DNA of 61,128 bases, taken from Pseudomonadota bacterium (GTDB lineage Bacteria; Pseudomonadota; Gammaproteobacteria; Steroidobacterales; Steroidobacteraceae). The notes beneath the pieces are model-generated. The model was not told the origin of the DNA. It ran no database searches and saw only the letters and a list, made by a program, of their open reading frames with translations. The DNA lies in the NCBI GenBank assembly GCA_021779535.1, contig JAJYAM010000009.1:1-61128 (forward strand), given 5' to 3'. The position numbers and the translations under genes are program-made. This document shows, piece after piece, positions 55,627-61,128 of this stretch (position 1 is its first letter; the number at the start of each line of letters is the position of its first letter).

Positions 55627-55935
55627 TCAGGGGCCGATCGGTCGCGCGACGCGCACCCGCACGGCCGTGACCTCGGCGCCGAGTGCCGCGCCGAGCTGTT
55701 CGCGCACCGCGGCGGCCGCATAGCGCGCCCGGCTCGCCCAGGCCGCGCTCGAGATCCCCAACGACAACCGTCCGTCCGCATAGCTCGCGGTGAGCACCTG
55801 CGCGGCGATCGGCGCGGGCAAGGTCGCACGGACGCCCGCGAGCACCCGATCGCGCGCCTCGAGGCCCGTGGCCAAGTCATCAAGTCGCTTGTGACCTAAA
55901 CGCAATAACTCGCTGATCGTTTTGGGGTATTGCAC
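55627..55935 (-). CDS. dciA: DciA-family (DUF721) replicative helicase loader
   Basis: This compact DUF721 protein of about 102 residues contains the KH-like core: KTISELLRLGHKRLDDL, VRATLPAPIAAQVLTASYADG, LSLGISSAAWASRARY with the conserved Trp, then REQLGAALGAEV. DciA proteins load the DnaB helicase in bacteria lacking DnaC/DnaI. GTG at 55935 was chosen because GGAG lies 7 bases upstream and the conserved domain starts at once. A longer frame from ATG 56013 is possible but covers AT-rich sequence unlike coding DNA here and collides with the riboswitch promoter. It is convergent with lpxC, as in pseudomonads. Confidence 0.82.
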   Translation of the reverse strand: MQYPKTISELLRLGHKRLDDLATGLEARDRVLAGVRATLPAPIAAQVLTASYADGRLSLGISSAAWASRARYAAAAVREQLGAALGAEVTAVRVRVARPIGP

Positions 55936-55987
55936 TGCGGCGCTCCGGGCGGTATCGCCGCCGACACCCGTCAGTGTGCGGAAATCC

Positions 55988-56016
55988 TTGTTTTCAGTCA
56001 CCTTTTTCTGCATAGT
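55988..56016 (+). promoter_or_regulatory. Promoter of the riboswitch-M23 peptidase transcript
   Basis: TTGTTT (55988-55993), a 17-base spacer and CATAGT (56011-56016). Transcription from near 56023 would begin exactly at the 5' strand of the riboswitch P1 helix. Confidence 0.5.
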
Positions 56017-56022
56017 GCACCA

Positions 56023-56116
56023 CACTGTTCCATCGCAAACCCGCCGCGAGGCGGGGACGCAAAGCTTCCGGTCTTGAGCGCCCCCAGGGGCCTGCGAGAC
56101 AGCGGGGTTGCCAGTG
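56023..56116 (+). promoter_or_regulatory. GEMM-I (cyclic-di-GMP class) riboswitch
   Basis: The RNA matches the GEMM-I aptamer core. GCAAACC (56035-56041) is followed by a P2 stem CGCC/GGCG closed by a GCGA (GNRA) tetraloop, then GGGACGCAAAG (56053-56063), CTTCCGG, a P3 hairpin (GTCT 56071-56074 with AGAC 56097-56100, inner GCCC/GGGC), and AGCGGGGTTGCC (56101-56112). The ends can pair (CACTG 56023-56027 with CAGTG 56112-56116). These blocks are nearly identical to the Vibrio Vc2 aptamer. It lies 40 bases before the M23 peptidase ATG on the same strand. The base equivalent to the ligand-contacting G20 reads C (56034) in my alignment, so specificity needs care. Confidence 0.85.
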
Positions 56117-56155
56117 ACCAAGTACTCATCGACGCCAACGACAGTTTAACTCCCG

Positions 56156-57079
56156 ATGAACGTGATCCTCGTCGGCCGCCAGTCGGGCCGCGTCAAACAA
56201 TTCGATTTGCGCCATCCGCTCACCATCGCGGCGGCGGTGGCGATCGTCGGCCTGATCGTCGGGGGGGCGTTTTCGCTCGGGATGCGCCTCGGCGCGCGCC
56301 GCAGCGCCTCGGTGCCGCTGCATGAGCTCGGCGGCTGGTCGGCCGAGATCGGCCAGCAACAGGCGCAACTGCAGCAACTGCGCAGCAACTTCCAGGACAA
56401 GATCGACGCGCTCGCGTTGCGGGTCGGCCAGATGGATGCGAGCGTGATCCGCCTGGATGCGCTCGGCACCCGCCTCGTGCACATGGCGAACCTGGACGGC
56501 CGGGAATTCGACTTCGGCCAACCGCCCCCGCAGGGTGGGAGCGGCGACTCGCCGGGCGTGCCGGCGCAAGTGCCGAGCCTGGACACCATGATCGATCGTG
56601 TGCAGGGGGAACTCGCGAGCCGCGAACAGCAACTCGGCGTGCTGGAGAACCTGATACTGACCCGACAGCTGACGAAGCAGGTCGTGCCCGAGGGCAGCCC
56701 GGTGCAGGACGGCTGGATTTCCTCCTATTACGGCGACCGGCCGGATCCGTTCACCGGATTCACCGAGTTCCACAAGGGGCTCGACATCGCGGCGCCGGCG
56801 GGTACCCGCGTCGAGGCGGTCGCGGCGGGCCTGGTGACCTGGGCGGGACCGAGTTCGGGCTACGGCAACATGGTGCAGATCGATCACGGCAATGGGCTCG
56901 CGACCCGCTACTGTCACAACGAGAAGCTGCTCGTCACGGTCGGGGATCTGGTCCACAAGGGGCAGGTGATCGCGCTGGTGGGCTCGACCGGGCGCTCGAC
57001 CGGCCCCCACCTGCATTTCGAGGTGCTGAAGAACGGCACCGAGGTCAACCCGCTGCCCTACGTCGGCGCGGAGCGCTGA
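56156..57079 (+). CDS. M23-family peptidoglycan peptidase, membrane-anchored
   Basis: This 307-residue protein has a TM anchor at about 22-43, a periplasmic coiled-coil-like region (IGQQQAQLQQLRSNFQDKI), a Pro/Gly linker, and a C-terminal LytM/M23 domain (about 180-300). The zinc ligands are His/Asp in HKGLDIAAPAGT and the HLHFEV motif; the middle catalytic His is in RYCHNEKLL. This points to an active endopeptidase rather than a degenerate EnvC/NlpD activator. There is no Shine-Dalgarno before ATG 56156 (CTCCCG instead). The upstream GEMM-I riboswitch suggests cyclic dinucleotide control of wall cutting. It lies between dciA and secA. Confidence 0.88.
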   Translation: MNVILVGRQSGRVKQFDLRHPLTIAAAVAIVGLIVGGAFSLGMRLGARRSASVPLHELGGWSAEIGQQQAQLQQLRSNFQDKIDALALRVGQMDASVIRLDALGTRLVHMANLDGREFDFGQPPPQGGSGDSPGVPAQVPSLDTMIDRVQGELASREQQLGVLENLILTRQLTKQVVPEGSPVQDGWISSYYGDRPDPFTGFTEFHKGLDIAAPAGTRVEAVAAGLVTWAGPSSGYGNMVQIDHGNGLATRYCHNEKLLVTVGDLVHKGQVIALVGSTGRSTGPHLHFEVLKNGTEVNPLPYVGAER

Positions 57080-57151
57080 CCGTCCGATCGCGAGCGTGGT
57101 GGCGGCCGCGCGCCGCCCGAAACGTTTTCGCGCCCCACCGGTCTTATCCCG

Positions 57152-57157
57152 TACAAT
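57152..57157 (+). promoter_or_regulatory. Candidate -10 of secA
   Basis: TACAAT lies 30 bases before the secA GTG. No clear -35 is found at 16-18 bases. Confidence 0.3.
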
Positions 57158-57186
57158 GACGGTCTTTTTTCGAGGGATTTCAGCGC

Positions 57187-60231
<3,045 letters not shown>

Positions 60232-60957
60232 ACCGAGCAACGCCAGCCGGCTTCCTGCACGTCGTTGCGGGCGTGCTGCGGGATCGACGCGGGCGGGTGC
60301 TGCTCGCGGAACGACCGGCGGGGAAGCACCTCGCGGGCGGCTGGGAATTCCCGGGCGGCAAGCTGCAGGTGGGCGAGGGCCGCCTCGCGGGGCTGCGCCG
60401 TGAGCTCGACGAGGAGCTCGGGATCGACGGCGTCGCCGCCCATCCGCTGATCCGGATCGCGCATCGCTATCCCGACCGCGACGTGCTGCTCGACGTGTGG
60501 GCGGTCACGCGCTACCGCGGCGAGCCCGAGGGCCGCGACGGCCAGGCGCTGCGCTGGTGCGCGGTCGGCGCGCTCGGGACCGCGGGGCTGTTGCCGGCGG
60601 ACCGACCGGTCGTCACGGCGCTGCGCCTGCCACCGCGGATCGCGGCGACGCGGACCGCGCGCTACCGGATCGATCGGTGGCCGGGCCCGCGCGGCGCGGG
60701 CCTGCGCGGAGCGGCCTGTCCAGATGCGCGCGCGGCGCGGCAGGCGGCGGCCGGCGGCGCGGATTTCATCGTGCTCGACACCCCGCTGGCGCCGCGCCGC
60801 CTGCGCGCGCTCTGCGATGCGGTCGCGATCCCGGTCTATGCGCGCGGCCTCGCGCTCGCGCGGGCGCGGGTGCTCGGTGCGAGCGGGGTGAACGCGCTCG
60901 CGCGCGGGCGGGACTGACGGGTCGGCGCGCGCGGGCGCGAGTGCGGTGTTCGCGCGG

Positions 60958-61128
60958 TCAGCGCTCGGGCGGTGCCGCGTCGTCCTCGGGGTGGGTGAGC
61001 TCGGGCGTGGACTCGTCGGGGATCGCGCGCGCGCCGCTGAACCACGCGCCGAGATCGACGAGCCGGCAGCGTTCGCTGCAGAACGGGCGGAACGGATTCG
61101 CCGCCGACCACTCGGCCTTGCGATGGCA
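60958..61128 (-). CDS. yacG: DNA gyrase inhibitor / zinc protein YacG, 3' portion
   Basis: The last 56 codons of a minus-strand gene run off the right edge. The visible part reads [39 protein letters not shown], then an acidic tail ending PPER. This matches YacG, a tiny zinc-finger protein with a CPxC...C-x3-C site (the second Cys of the first pair and both of the second pair are visible) that binds GyrB and blocks DNA binding in E. coli. It is convergent with the Nudix gene, with a 40-base gap. Confidence 0.9.
   Translation of the reverse strand, partial: CHRKAEWSAANPFRPFCSERCRLVDLGAWFSGARAIPDESTPELTHPEDDAAPPER

Noticed and set aside
52050-55883. An open frame of over 1200 codons antisense to ftsA-ftsZ-lpxC
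   Set aside because: It crosses three well-identified genes and their gaps, has shadow composition and no recognisable domain.
55936-56013. N-terminal extension of dciA to ATG 56013
   Set aside because: The stretch is AT-rich, lacks a ribosome site and overlaps the riboswitch promoter; GTG 55935 has GGAG at 7 bases and sits at the domain start.

Overview
The window is a dense, very GC-rich chromosomal segment from a Gram-negative bacterium, most likely a gammaproteobacterium. The evidence is LPS biosynthesis and transport genes (lptABC, kdsCD, lpxC), a DNPR-type (meso-diaminopimelate) MurE, a type A RNase P RNA, and gene order that largely follows Pseudomonas-like chromosomes: rapZ-hpf-rpoN-lptBAC-kdsCD / ibaG-murA / degS / petABC-sspAB / yraN-lpoA-rsmI-rnpB / mraZ...ftsZ-lpxC / secA. 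I saw no tRNA, rRNA, CRISPR array, insertion sequence or prophage. Species-level assignment is not possible from the sequence alone.

Layout. Bases 1-10831: the start of a PPi-dependent phosphofructokinase, a PEP-CTERM secreted protein behind a sigma-54 promoter, adk, RNase D, mpl, an intramembrane protease, hemL, a CpxAR-like two-component system divergent from a CpxP-like chaperone, and cpdA. Bases 10949-19854: a carbon-metabolism operon (tkt-gap-pgk-pyk) running into a MoxR ATPase, a VWA protein and a patatin lipase. Bases 19851-26059 (minus strand): kdsD-kdsC-lptC-lptA-lptB-rpoN-hpf-rapZ, the Kdo/LPS-export and nitrogen-sigma block. Bases 26150-28934: ibaG, murA and a DegS/AlgW-type protease. 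Bases 29111-32852: the cytochrome bc1 operon and sspAB. Bases 32902-36540: yraN, lpoA, rsmI, and the RNase P RNA. Bases 36690-54509: a complete dcw division/cell-wall cluster from mraZ to ftsZ, with most junctions overlapping by exactly 4 bp. Bases 54548-61128: lpxC, dciA, a riboswitch-controlled M23 peptidase, secA, a Nudix protein and the end of yacG.

The genes cover central carbon flux, envelope building (all cytoplasmic peptidoglycan steps from MurA to MurG, lipid A commitment, Kdo supply, LPS transport), envelope stress and protein export. The only gene-free stretch over 300 bases is 1167-1548, which holds divergent regulatory DNA.

The points most worth attention are: (1) SecA carries an in-frame insertion of about 100 residues resembling a PDZ domain, at the start of its preprotein cross-linking domain; (2) a GEMM-I (cyclic-di-GMP class) riboswitch precedes the M23 peptidase gene, with an atypical base near the ligand site in my by-eye alignment; (3) the PEP-CTERM gene has a well-formed -24/-12 promoter and palindromes upstream; (4) the CpxP-like gene has TTCACA motifs at exact 42-bp intervals in its promoter region and a Met/His/Pro-rich insert in its product; (5) the Nudix protein ends in a shrunken thiamine-phosphate-synthase-like domain.
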